Assembly: GCF_017377575.1 (NCBI RefSeq)
Contig: NZ_JAFREM010000040.1
Location: 1 to 50,474, forward strand
Origin: Candidatus Enterococcus moelleringii
Lineage (GTDB): Bacteria; Bacillota; Bacilli; Lactobacillales; Enterococcaceae
DNA length: 50,474 nucleotides
Direction: 5' to 3'
Below, piece by piece: positions 16,231-24,459 of the stretch. The stretch's first letter is position 1; each line of letters opens with the position of its first letter. The translations under genes and the position numbers were made by a program. The notes below the pieces were generated by a model. The model was given only the letters and a program-made list of their open reading frames with translations, searched no databases and was not told where the DNA came from.

Positions 16231-17667
16231 ATGCTAACTTTAAATCCATTATTAACCGATAATGTGGTATTACAGGCAGAAAAGGATCACTTGATCAATG
16301 GCGTCACCGACCCTCATCTTCAGGTCACGCTTACGATTAGTGAACTATCTTTAAGTCAAATAAGTGACTCAAAGGGAGCCTTTGTTTTCACTGTACCGCC
16401 GCAACCATACGGATTGATCGCTGGGATGCGTATTGAAACCAAAAACGAGATCCAGGAATTAACTGTTCAATATGGCGATGTTTTTCTCTTTGCAGGTCAA
16501 TCCAATATGGAATACACAATGGCCCTAGAAGCTCATTATTCAGAGGAACTAGCTCAAATCAAGCAAGACAATATCTTCTTTCACGTAGTTCCGATGCCTG
16601 AATTCCAGCTGGAGCTGGAGAAAGAGTCTCTCGGGAGTTGGGAACAGCTGGGCTCAGAGAACTTAGGTACGTTATCAGCAGTTGCTTACTATGCTATAAA
16701 GGAACACCGTAAGAACTACCCTGATCGGATCATCGGTATTGTTGTTTGCAGCAAGGGCGGAACCAGCGCCAGCTGTTGGGTGAGTAAAGCCGATCTGTCG
16801 GAAGATTCAGTGCTGAATGAGCAGATTTTAGCCCCGTTTGTTGAAGCAACGAAAGGAAAAGAGAAACAATATTTTGATACAGAATTTGCCACCTACTTGG
16901 CAACTTATCAGGCATACACTGAAAAACGCACTGCCTGGGTTGAAGATCACCCTGAACTGACTTTAGGACAGATCAAAGAACAGATCGGACATTCACCTTG
17001 GCCGCCGCCAGCCAATCCGTATCTCTTCAATCGACCAGGCGGACTTTATCAGAAGATGTTCAAACGAATCGCCCCCTTTACCTTTTCATCCGTGATCTGG
17101 TATCAAGGAGAAGAGGATACAGTGATCGGCTCGCTCTATGATCATTTATTGAAACGGTTGATCCTGCGCTGGCGCAAAGATTTAATGGAGCAGGTTCCGT
17201 TTTATCTCGTTCAATTACCGATATTTAAAGACAAACCGCAGCATGATTGGCCAAGTGTTCGGCAGGCACAAGCACAGGCTGCTCAAACCTATCAAGATAG
17301 TTTCCTAATCACCACCTTGGATTGCGGCGAAGTAGAGGATATCCATCCAACCGAAAAAGCTGTCCTTGGTCAACGCGTCGGTGAGATCTTAGACAATGTC
17401 TATTATGACAACGCACCTGTCGCAAGAGTAGCCAGTTGGAGTGATACCAAGATCGTAATCACAGTGGATCAGGCCGCCTCTTTGAAATTGCTGGAGGAAT
17501 CGGCAATTAAATCAGGTGGAACAATCGAAAAGATTTCTATCGAAGGAAATCAATTGATTATCGAAGGAACTGGTCATACTATCAGCTATGCTTGGGAGAA
17601 TGCTCCTGTGGTTGCTTTATTTAATGAAGTCGGCTATCCGGTTGCACCCTTCAACTTTGAAAAGTGA
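16231..17667 (+). CDS. Sialate O-acetylesterase-like (SASA) carbohydrate esterase
   Basis: About 478 residues from ATG 16231, chosen because GAGG lies just upstream; the frame is open further back to a GTG at 16159. The SGNH/SASA signature is clear: nucleophile serine in FLFAGQSNMEY, a glycine/Asn-block equivalent in SKGGTSASCW, VIWYQGEEDT, and the catalytic Asp-His pair in DIHPTEK near the end. It has no signal peptide, so it acts inside the cell. It probably deacetylates an imported acetylated sugar or glycoside. It shares promoter and operator architecture with the EIIBC-GH1 operon. Confidence 0.85.
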   Translation: MLTLNPLLTDNVVLQAEKDHLINGVTDPHLQVTLTISELSLSQISDSKGAFVFTVPPQPYGLIAGMRIETKNEIQELTVQYGDVFLFAGQSNMEYTMALEAHYSEELAQIKQDNIFFHVVPMPEFQLELEKESLGSWEQLGSENLGTLSAVAYYAIKEHRKNYPDRIIGIVVCSKGGTSASCWVSKADLSEDSVLNEQILAPFVEATKGKEKQYFDTEFATYLATYQAYTEKRTAWVEDHPELTLGQIKEQIGHSPWPPPANPYLFNRPGGLYQKMFKRIAPFTFSSVIWYQGEEDTVIGSLYDHLLKRLILRWRKDLMEQVPFYLVQLPIFKDKPQHDWPSVRQAQAQAAQTYQDSFLITTLDCGEVEDIHPTEKAVLGQRVGEILDNVYYDNAPVARVASWSDTKIVITVDQAASLKLLEESAIKSGGTIEKISIEGNQLIIEGTGHTISYAWENAPVVALFNEVGYPVAPFNFEK

Positions 17668-17841
17668 TGAACTAGAATCTATTTCAAAGCAATAACTTAA
17701 CAAAGAGAAGGAAGAGATGTCTATCTTCCCAAATTTGTAAGCTTTACTGTGTTTGATGATGTACCAATACATCAAAAAAGCACCAAACTCATATAATAAA
17801 AAGAAGTCCTAAAGTGAATATGCTGCCAAATACGCTTTTAT

Positions 17842-17876
17842 AAATCGTTGCTTATTTTTATAATAAGTAGCGATTT
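17842..17876 (+). terminator. Hairpin upstream of the methyltransferase
   Basis: AAATCG...TGCTTATT pairs with AATAAGTA...CGATTT and is followed by ATTTTTATTT. It may terminate transcription from the esterase gene. An extended -10 (TGTTATAAT at about 17889-17897) just downstream would restart transcription for the methyltransferase. Confidence 0.45.
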
Positions 17877-17928
17877 ATTTTTATTTACTGTTATAATTGG
17901 ACGTAACAAACATAACGGAGGAAAATCC

Positions 17929-18738
17929 ATGGATTCAAAAAATATCTTCGATAGCAACCGGTCTGCGTGGAATGAAGCCTTAAATTACCATCAAAAAGCC
18001 AGAAGTAATTCTTTACAAGAAGGATTCCAAGATTCTGCTTTTACGACCTTTGACAGAGATTGCGATGCTGTACTATTAGAAAAACTAGCTGAAATTGATT
18101 TAACGGATAAAGTGATTGGTCAGTTGCCTTGTAACAACGGAAGAGAGTTACTATCCTTGATGAAACTTGGGGCAAAAAAAGCAGTTGGTTTTGATATCTC
18201 AGACAATGCAATCCTAGAAGCAAGACAACTAGCAGAAATAGCTGAAATGGATGCGACATTCGAGCGAATCAATATTTTGGACATTGATGATAAATACAAC
18301 AATTATTTCGATTTCATTTATATATCAGAAGGCTCACTTCAATGGTTTCCAGATTTGAATGCGTATTTTGCAGTCGTTAGCCGCTTGTTGAAAAAGGGTG
18401 GGCAACTGCTGATTTTTGAAATGCATCCCATTGCTTACCTATTTGAAGTCGACTTTGATGCCCAAAAGCCCGATTTTGATTTATTAATCCCATACTTTGA
18501 AAAAGGACCTTATCAGTATAAGGACGGTCTAGATTATATCGGTGGTGTTGAATATGAATCCAAGGAAGGTTATTGGTTCATGCACAAGCTATCAGATATC
18601 TTGAAAGCCCTTATAAAGAATGGGATGATTTTGGAAGATATCGAGGAGTACAATTTAGAGATGGCGAATAATGAGTCTACAAAGGTGTTGGATAAGTTTC
18701 CGTTGAGTTATATGGTTGTGGCGAAAAGTGATAGATAA
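17929..18738 (+). CDS. Class I SAM-dependent methyltransferase
   Basis: 269 residues from ATG 17929, set by CGGAGG eight bases upstream; an open extension to 17848 is ignored. The Rossmann SAM motif I is degenerate: VIGQLPCNNGRELLSLMKLG takes the place of the usual glycine loop, followed by AVGFDISDNAILEAR (acidic ribose-binding end of strand 2), NILDID and FIYISEGSLQWFPDL (motif IV), then LLKKGGQLLIFEMHP (motif V). This layout matches small-molecule methyltransferases of the UbiE/Methyltransf_11 group. The substrate is unknown. Monocistronic. Confidence 0.85.
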   Translation: MDSKNIFDSNRSAWNEALNYHQKARSNSLQEGFQDSAFTTFDRDCDAVLLEKLAEIDLTDKVIGQLPCNNGRELLSLMKLGAKKAVGFDISDNAILEARQLAEIAEMDATFERINILDIDDKYNNYFDFIYISEGSLQWFPDLNAYFAVVSRLLKKGGQLLIFEMHPIAYLFEVDFDAQKPDFDLLIPYFEKGPYQYKDGLDYIGGVEYESKEGYWFMHKLSDILKALIKNGMILEDIEEYNLEMANNESTKVLDKFPLSYMVVAKSDR

Positions 18739-18950
18739 GAACGATCAATATTTGTATTTGCTAACTTATACAATATAAAATGATAGATTGGTTTTTACCC
18801 AGTTGGAAAATACAAAAACTAAAAATGTATGTTTGGAAAGAATAAATCACTCTTGGCAAAGCAATTAGCATTTCAATAAGTAGCATGTAGTCACAGCATT
18901 GCAACTACACCCCCACAAAATATCATTTACGATTATGATGAGTCAAAAAT

Positions 18951-18973
18951 AGCCGTGCTGAACCAGCGCGGCT
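18951..18973 (-). terminator. Terminator overlapping the stop of the 57-aa gene
   Basis: AGCCGCGCT pairs with AGCACGGCT on the minus strand (nine pairs including one G-U) and is followed by ATTTTTG. The stem overlaps the stop codon. Confidence 0.65.
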
Positions 18974-19145
18974 AAAGCTTTTCATTCCATTTTTTCGGAC
19001 TCCAGATATTTCCCTCTAAAGCCACCTGCAAGCTTTCGTTATCGTCCTCCAGCTGTTCGATGTAGCGGAGCGTTTCTTGGATAACCAGCTTGTTTTCTTC
19101 ATTTTGCAACGACTGCAATTGTTCAGCCAACCAGGTATTTCGCAT
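18972..19145 (-). CDS. Small coiled-coil protein (57 aa)
   Basis: A 57-residue protein starting MRNTWLAEQLQSLQNEENK. ATG 19145 is set by GAGGTGA seven bases upstream; the longer open frame to 19238 starts in a repeat and is rejected. It is highly charged and helical (QEENKLVIQETLRYIEQLEDD cut at 17-37), ending GNIWSPKKWNEKL. It has no membrane span. A frameshifted copy exists at 9671-9767. Family not recognised. Confidence 0.6.
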   Translation of the reverse strand: MRNTWLAEQLQSLQNEENKLVIQETLRYIEQLEDDNESLQVALEGNIWSPKKWNEKL

Positions 19146-19227
19146 GTTTTTCACCTCAAAGGGAGTGTAACACAACTTAGAAATTTGGCGGGCAGGTATG
19201 CTTGTTAAAGGTCGAGCAGGCTGAGTT

Positions 19228-19280
19228 TCCTCCGCCAAATAATCTGAAATGGCGGAGAAAAGTGGTGCTTGGCGGAGAAA
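19228..19280 (+). repeat. Hairpin repeat, copy 2
   Basis: CTCCGCCA pairs with TGGCGGAG around a 12-base loop and is followed by a third TGGCGGAGAAA. Near-identical to 9266-9317 in sequence and orientation. It lies between the 57-aa gene's upstream side and the LTA synthase stop codon. Confidence 0.75.
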
Positions 19281-19282
19281 AC

Positions 19283-21391
19283 CTACTCGATTCCTTGGCG
19301 CTCCTGATACGTCTTCGTCTCATACAACGGCGCCGTCGTCTGTCCGCCATGTTGCGAATAGACACTCCGAGATTCACCAGCTAGTTCAGTTTCCGCTTTT
19401 TCCAATCGTCCCAGCGAATTTTTGTAGCTAAAGTCAGCCGGATCGACCGGTGCTAATTGCTCATTGCTATAGAAGCGCAGTAAATCTCCATTATTGATCT
19501 TATCGGACATTGCCAGCTGCGTAGTTACCGCTTCTTTAAGGCCATCCGCCGCTGAAGCATCCTCTGCTAATTCTCCGGTTTGTGTCTGGTACAACGATCC
19601 ACGATGAGAGGTGTACTCAGGAGAAACAAAATCGCCATTACGAAAGGCCACGGTCTGGTTATGTTCTGCTGAGAATAAATCCTGTCCTAACAACGGATAG
19701 TCCTGGCTGTTAACCCCCAACAAATGCAGCAGGGTAGGCAACACATCCACTTGACCACCATATGTCGATTGAATTCCGCCATTTTCGGCCCCAGGAATAT
19801 GGAACATCAGCGGTACTTTTTGCATCTCTGCTTGATTAGCGCCGTTCCAAGTTTCGCTGTCTTCACCTAGCAAACCTGCCAAGTTTTTATTCCGCGATTC
19901 AGAAATACCATAATGATCCCCATAAAAAACCAAGATCGAATTTTCGTACAAGCCGCTGTCCTTCAAGTAATTGACAAATTCCTCCACCGATTGATCCAAA
20001 TAATTCTCGGTAGCAAAATAACCGTTGATCGTCTTATCCTCGGTCGTCGCCATTGGAAATCCGGCATTGTCACCTTCTAAATCCGCATAAGGGTAGTGAT
20101 TAGATACCGCAATAAATTTGGCATAAAAAGGCTGTTGCAAATGCTCCAAATAAGGTGCCGATTGCTGGAAAAATGGTTTGTCATGAAGCCCATATTGGAA
20201 AGAATTGTCCTCATTCACGTCATAATAAGAAGCATCAAAGAAATTTTGATAGCCAAAGCGCTTATAAGTCTCGTTGCGATTCCAGAAGTTCCCAGCATTC
20301 CCGTGGAAAGCCGCGCTGGAATAGCCCTTCGTCTGATTCAAAATCGCCGGCGCCGCATAAAAGGTATTTTTATCCCCCAATTGGCTGAACAACGATCCCT
20401 GACTCAAGCCGAACAACGAAGTTTCCAACAGCGTCTCCGCATCGCTGGTTTTCCCGGCACTCACCTGATGATAGAAATTTTCAAAGCTGAAGGTGCTCTT
20501 ATCATGATACATGCTGTTCACAAACGGCATCACCTCATGCTCCACACCAGCTTCGTCCTTTAATTTGTAATCAATCACAAACTGCTGAGTACTTTCCAGA
20601 TGGATGTAGATGACATTTTTCCCTTCAGCCAGCCCAAACATCTCTGGGTTCGGTTGGGCAAAGTGATCCGCCATATAATCCTGAACCTCCACCAGCTCAT
20701 TGGGACTAGCCTCCGCCCGAACCTGATACGTATTGTAAGTCTGAATCCCATCCAGCACGGTGTACACATTCACACCCAAATATTTCACTAAATAATTGCG
20801 GGAAAAATTCCGCGTCAGAAGGCCAGTGCGACTAGTTTCTGCTAAAAACAGATTGCCGGAAAACAGCAGTAAAGCCAACGCAGACATTGAAAGCGCCCGA
20901 CGTGCACGAATTTTCTGAGTGGAAACCTGAAGCTTCTTTTTCCAAAACAGCAGCGGAAAAATTGCTAAGTCAATAAAGTACAACAAATCCCGACCATGCA
21001 AGAGCTGCATCGCACTTTCACCTAAGCCGCCGCTAACCTTGCCCACGCCTAAGATTGTGTTCACCGTTAAAAAGTCCGTGAACTCGCGATAATACATAAT
21101 ATTGGCAAACAACAACACCAGCTGCAGCGCATACAAAACGAAGGCCGTAACATACGCCAGCTTTTCTCTTCTTATATAGAAGGAAATCGATAAAATTAGT
21201 AAGCTGGATGCCAGCGGATTGATAAACAGGATGAAATATTGCAGCGCATTATCGATCCCCAAATCAAATTCCACAAAATAAGCAAACAACGATTTGAACC
21301 AAAGTAAGCAGACTAACAAAACTACCAAACCAATTCGGGTGTTTATGAACCCCTTTAATCTATTTTTCAATTGACGAACCCCTTTTTTCAA
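19283..21391 (-). CDS. LTA synthase family sulfatase
   Basis: A 702-residue protein of the LtaS type. Five membrane spans lie in residues 20-175. The extracellular sulfatase-fold domain (about 255-590) contains the nucleophile T315 in SAGKTSDAET, the first metal site in IYIHLESTQQF, LVFYGDHYG with the Asp-His metal ligands, and FHGNAGNFWNRNETYKRFGY, which is characteristic of LtaS. It polymerises glycerol phosphate from phosphatidylglycerol onto the glycolipid anchor. The C-terminal tail past the domain (about 110 residues) is longer than minimal. Enterococci often carry more than one LtaS paralogue, so this may be primary or accessory. No gene is cotranscribed. Confidence 0.92.
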   Translation of the reverse strand: MKKGVRQLKNRLKGFINTRIGLVVLLVCLLWFKSLFAYFVEFDLGIDNALQYFILFINPLASSLLILSISFYIRREKLAYVTAFVLYALQLVLLFANIMYYREFTDFLTVNTILGVGKVSGGLGESAMQLLHGRDLLYFIDLAIFPLLFWKKKLQVSTQKIRARRALSMSALALLLFSGNLFLAETSRTGLLTRNFSRNYLVKYLGVNVYTVLDGIQTYNTYQVRAEASPNELVEVQDYMADHFAQPNPEMFGLAEGKNVIYIHLESTQQFVIDYKLKDEAGVEHEVMPFVNSMYHDKSTFSFENFYHQVSAGKTSDAETLLETSLFGLSQGSLFSQLGDKNTFYAAPAILNQTKGYSSAAFHGNAGNFWNRNETYKRFGYQNFFDASYYDVNEDNSFQYGLHDKPFFQQSAPYLEHLQQPFYAKFIAVSNHYPYADLEGDNAGFPMATTEDKTINGYFATENYLDQSVEEFVNYLKDSGLYENSILVFYGDHYGISESRNKNLAGLLGEDSETWNGANQAEMQKVPLMFHIPGAENGGIQSTYGGQVDVLPTLLHLLGVNSQDYPLLGQDLFSAEHNQTVAFRNGDFVSPEYTSHRGSLYQTQTGELAEDASAADGLKEAVTTQLAMSDKINNGDLLRFYSNEQLAPVDPADFSYKNSLGRLEKAETELAGESRSVYSQHGGQTTAPLYETKTYQERQGIE

Positions 21392-21601
21392 GAAAACAAC
21401 TTTCTATTAGTTTACCATTTTGAGAAATAGAAAAGGGATTTTTGTTAAAATTTACAACTTTTACTAATATCTTTTGAGGAATGTGTGAATCGATAACTGG
21501 TCATGATGGATTCGATTTATCGGGTGAATAACTGGTATAATAGAAAAAAACCGCAAATATCACGGATAGTTGAATAGATAAATACAAAGTGAGGGACGAT
21601 A

Positions 21602-22756
21602 ATGGGACTATTTGATCGATTCAAAAAGAAAGCGCAACCTGCACCAACTGTCACAGCTCCTGAACCCTGCCAACCAGAAAAGCCGCAAAGACCTAGTTCT
21701 GCCAGCAAAAAGCGAAAAACCTTGCCTAAAGACTTTGACGAATTGTTGGAAGGCAGAGATATAGACGCGCTGAAAGCAGTATTCGACAAATGTGCTTTGG
21801 ATGCTTATAGCAGCTACAATAAACAGACCGCACTGGCCTTTCGCGGCATTCCGGATGAGCTTGCCCGCTGGCTGGTGGATCAGGGCGCGGACATTAACGC
21901 AAAAGACAGCTACGGAAACACACCTTTACACCGCCAAAGTGCCGTTTGGCATAGCAATGTTCAGCTGTTTATTGATTTGGGTGCCGATATTGAGGCAGTT
22001 AACAATCAAGGGGAAACACCGCTGCACACCGCGGCTTGTGCCTATATCCCCAATCATGTGCAGACACTAGTTGCCAACGGCGCAAACATAAATGTACGAA
22101 ACAACCGTGGGCTAGCTCCGCTTTCGCTGGCCTTGGGTCAATGCCAGAACGCGCACATTAGCCGGATGGCGGAAGTTACCGAAATTTTACTGAAAGCCGG
22201 GGCACCAATCACGGAGGAAACGAGACAAGAAGTAGAACGCATCGGAAAATCCTTTGAGTTTGCCCGAAGTAACTTTAATCCAGACTTTTTAGAGGAAACG
22301 GAGGCAGGCTTGGAATCGTTGTATGAAGCTTTTGACGTCTTACCCGTTTTCAAGCGGAAAGTCCACGACGGCCATTCACCTATTACAGTGACCGCTACTC
22401 GCTGGCAGGATCAACATCAAGAACTGTGGAATCTGCTCGTTCCTGCAAGTGGACATGCCAAGACAGTGCAAGGCGAGGCCATTCGCATAACAGGCCGCAT
22501 CTCTGACGAAATCTATCGAAACGGCAGCGCCAATTGGGATGCGGATTATCGTAAAATGTTGGAGGCACTGCAGAAGTTCCTCGGTTCAGGCAAAGCGCTG
22601 CCTGCTGAAGAATTAAAAGAAACCGCCGCGCTAGTTGAAGCTCTCTGTGACGGGACAGGTGAGGAAGAAGCTGCTCGGTTGACTGAACTGGCTGTGAAGT
22701 GGGTGCTGGAGAATCCGGAGCCTATCACAATGGAGGAACCGGGGTATAAGCGGTAA
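21602..22756 (+). CDS. Ankyrin-repeat protein
   Basis: A 384-residue cytoplasmic protein. Residues 1-40 are a basic Pro/Lys-rich head (MGLFDRFKKK). Ankyrin repeats fill about 70-200, seen from GADINAKDSYGNTPLHRQ, GADIEAVNNQGETPLHTAA and GANINVRNNRGLAPLSLA. Residues 205-384 form a helical domain of unknown type (a VTATRWQDQHQELWNLLVPASG stretch cut near 270-291). It mediates protein binding. The partner may be the 125-aa protein encoded 46 bases downstream. GAGGGACG precedes the start. Confidence 0.8.
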   Translation: MGLFDRFKKKAQPAPTVTAPEPCQPEKPQRPSSASKKRKTLPKDFDELLEGRDIDALKAVFDKCALDAYSSYNKQTALAFRGIPDELARWLVDQGADINAKDSYGNTPLHRQSAVWHSNVQLFIDLGADIEAVNNQGETPLHTAACAYIPNHVQTLVANGANINVRNNRGLAPLSLALGQCQNAHISRMAEVTEILLKAGAPITEETRQEVERIGKSFEFARSNFNPDFLEETEAGLESLYEAFDVLPVFKRKVHDGHSPITVTATRWQDQHQELWNLLVPASGHAKTVQGEAIRITGRISDEIYRNGSANWDADYRKMLEALQKFLGSGKALPAEELKETAALVEALCDGTGEEEAARLTELAVKWVLENPEPITMEEPGYKR

Positions 22757-22802
22757 AAATCTAGGGAAAATTAGGGCACCAATACTATACAAGGAGTTTG
22801 AC

Positions 22803-23180
22803 ATGTTGATGAAGAATTTTACCTACAATTCCGCAGCAAAGGAATATCGAACGCAACAAAATGGTCTGGAAGTTTGTCTAGATAAAGAGATGATGAATCA
22901 AGAAACTGCTGATTACACTGTAGAAATTTTAAAGGCGTATCCAAACCGCTTGAACACTATTTGTGATGTGTTACTGGCTGATGAGGGTTTTAATGAGTTT
23001 TTCCCGCATGCCAGCAAAGATAGGATGCCGCAAAAGCTGCATGAACCATCGATCAGGATTCTTGATAAGAATGCAGGCATTATCAGTTATTGCAACCACG
23101 AGTACGACGGCACACATATTATTGATATTGAGTTTTCTGGTATTTTAGCGAGCTTCGATACCGTCAGTATTGATGGATAA
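22803..23180 (+). CDS. Hypothetical 125-aa protein
   Basis: A soluble acidic 125-residue protein in the same direction as, and 46 bases behind, the ankyrin gene. AAGGAG six bases ahead sets the start. The layout is strand-helix-strand: an LEVCLDKEMMNQETADYTVEI region, an LADEGFNEFFPHAS region, then two C-terminal strands (AGIISYCNHEYDGTHIIDIE). It resembles small conserved proteins found beside toxin or immunity genes, but no family can be named. Confidence 0.55.
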   Translation: MLMKNFTYNSAAKEYRTQQNGLEVCLDKEMMNQETADYTVEILKAYPNRLNTICDVLLADEGFNEFFPHASKDRMPQKLHEPSIRILDKNAGIISYCNHEYDGTHIIDIEFSGILASFDTVSIDG

Positions 23181-23390
23181 TCGGTTGTTTCTACTATTGT
23201 TTAGGACTAATTAGACACGGTTTTTTCGTTTTTGTATTCGCAAAGCGGAAGAAGACTTATGGTGAGCTTGACTTGATTATACGATCAAAAAATAGAGAAT
23301 CCAATACCAAATAAAATTGTCTCGGCCTTTATTTGTAATTTTAGTATATAAATGTAAAATATAATTATCAAATACGAACGGAGACGTAAA

Positions 23391-24083
23391 ATGCAAGAAG
23401 TCTTTTTATTTTTCGATGATTCCGGAGTGCTGCATAAAAACGCTCCAAATAGATTTTTCATCTACGCAGGCTTGATCTTTGTTGGAAAAGATGCTAAAGA
23501 AAATGCTAAACGCAGATATTGTGGAGTAGTGAAAAGAATAAAAAGCAATAAGAATTTAGAGGGAGAACTTAAGGCAAGTTTACTAAAACCCAGTGATAAA
23601 TATGATTTATATAGAGTGTTAAAAGATGAACAAAGTATGGGCTTGACTGTAGATATCAGCAAAGTTCATCAAAGTATATTAAAAGAGAAAAATTCGATAC
23701 ACAGGTTTAAAGATTACGCTCTGAAGCGATTAGTGAAGGCGAAAATGGAAGAGCTTATTGCTAAAGGCTTATTGGATGCAAATGAAGATGTGAGAATAAA
23801 TATATGTGTTGACGAGCAAGCTACTGCAACGAATGGGTACTACAATTTCAGGGACTCAGTATACGAAGAGTTAAAAAACGGGATAATAAACTACAATTAT
23901 GAAACGTTCCATCAGCCTATATTTTTTGGAAATGTAGAAATTTCAGTCAGTTATTGCGACTCCAAGCACAATTATTTGGTGCAAGCGAGTGATATTTTGG
24001 CAAATAGACTTTGGACATCCTTTAAGATAAATCAACCGTCGATGAGAAATATTCCTAACCATTTATGCTTAAAACTGCCTTAA
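23391..24083 (+). CDS. DUF3800 domain protein
   Basis: A 230-residue protein starting MQEVFLFFDDSG. The DDSG at the first strand, the VDEQ strand at about 143-146 and the C-terminal QASDILANRLW motif are the acidic landmarks of DUF3800, an RNase H-like family common in phages and genomic islands whose role is undetermined. GGAG precedes the start. It stands alone with a low-GC leader; base composition is lower in GC than the LTA synthase and ankyrin genes, which fits acquisition by transfer. Confidence 0.8.
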   Translation: MQEVFLFFDDSGVLHKNAPNRFFIYAGLIFVGKDAKENAKRRYCGVVKRIKSNKNLEGELKASLLKPSDKYDLYRVLKDEQSMGLTVDISKVHQSILKEKNSIHRFKDYALKRLVKAKMEELIAKGLLDANEDVRINICVDEQATATNGYYNFRDSVYEELKNGIINYNYETFHQPIFFGNVEISVSYCDSKHNYLVQASDILANRLWTSFKINQPSMRNIPNHLCLKLP

Positions 24084-24100
24084 TTAATTTACTTTAAAAC

Positions 24101-24129
24101 TTGCATAATCTGAATCGATTGGTTATGAT
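24101..24129 (+). promoter_or_regulatory. Promoter of a candidate small RNA
   Basis: TTGCAT (24101-24106), 17-base spacer, TATGAT (24124-24129). The downstream GTAAGTACAG resembles the start region of the mtlA and mtlF promoters (AAAGTACAG, AGAGTACA). Confidence 0.5.
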
Positions 24130-24135
24130 GTAAGT

Positions 24136-24252
24136 ACAGATAGACATATGTTCTATACTGCGTACATGTAGGATTTGATAATAGTTATTAAGCGTAATGT
24201 AAGTACGCCAACCTACATGGGAAGTCGCCTTGAGCGGCTTTTTTTTTGTAGA
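24136..24252 (+). ncRNA. Candidate small RNA upstream of the mannitol operon
   Basis: Bounded by the promoter at 24101-24129 and a terminator hairpin (AGTCGC...GCGGCT, then nine T, ending near 24250). Inside, CATGTAGG pairs with CCTACATG about 40 bases later, and ATGTAAGTAC occurs as a direct repeat at its start and centre. No peptide with a ribosome site is encoded. As recalled, E. faecalis has a par (Fst) type I locus beside its mannitol PTS genes; this could be a relative or remnant, but no Fst peptide is visible. Confidence 0.42.
24222..24250 (+). terminator. Terminator of the candidate small RNA
   Basis: AGTCGC and GCGGCT pair (one G-U) around CTTGA and are followed directly by a run of nine T. 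Confidence 0.75.
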
Positions 24253-24355
24253 AATTTAGTATAAAAAGTACTTTTTTAATGCGTTAATAGCCTATGATTA
24301 GAGATTTGAACCATTAGAAATCTTTGCAACACTGGTGATTTTAAGCAAAGTAAAA

Positions 24356-24378
24356 TTTTGTCAGTTGAGGCTAATGCC
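24356..24378 (+). promoter_or_regulatory. Candidate MtlR operator ahead of mtlA
   Basis: TTTTGTCAGTT, eight bases, TGCC. The same 23-base pattern occurs in inverted orientation at 28062-28084 ahead of mtlF. It lies 20 bases upstream of the -35 box, where an activator would bind. Confidence 0.6.
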
Positions 24379-24398
24379 AAAGTTGCATTTTGAATATG

Positions 24399-24427
24399 TT
24401 GTAAGGGCTTACTGCTGATGCCATAAT
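24399..24427 (+). promoter_or_regulatory. Promoter of mtlA
   Basis: TTGTAA (24399-24404), 17-base spacer, CATAAT (24422-24427), followed by GAAAGTACAG. The mtlF promoter has the same layout and the TGCC-A-AAT and AGTACA bases in common. Confidence 0.6.
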
Positions 24428-24459
24428 GAAAGTACAGAAAGACAAAGGAGGAAACAAGA

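Noticed and set aside
19146-19238. N-terminal extension of the 57-aa gene to 88 codons
   Set aside because: The extension reads into the hairpin repeat, while ATG 19145 has a good GAGGTGA site.
24160-24250. Fst-type toxin peptide in the candidate small RNA
   Set aside because: All frames on both strands stop quickly or lack a ribosome site; no Fst-like hydrophobic peptide is encoded.
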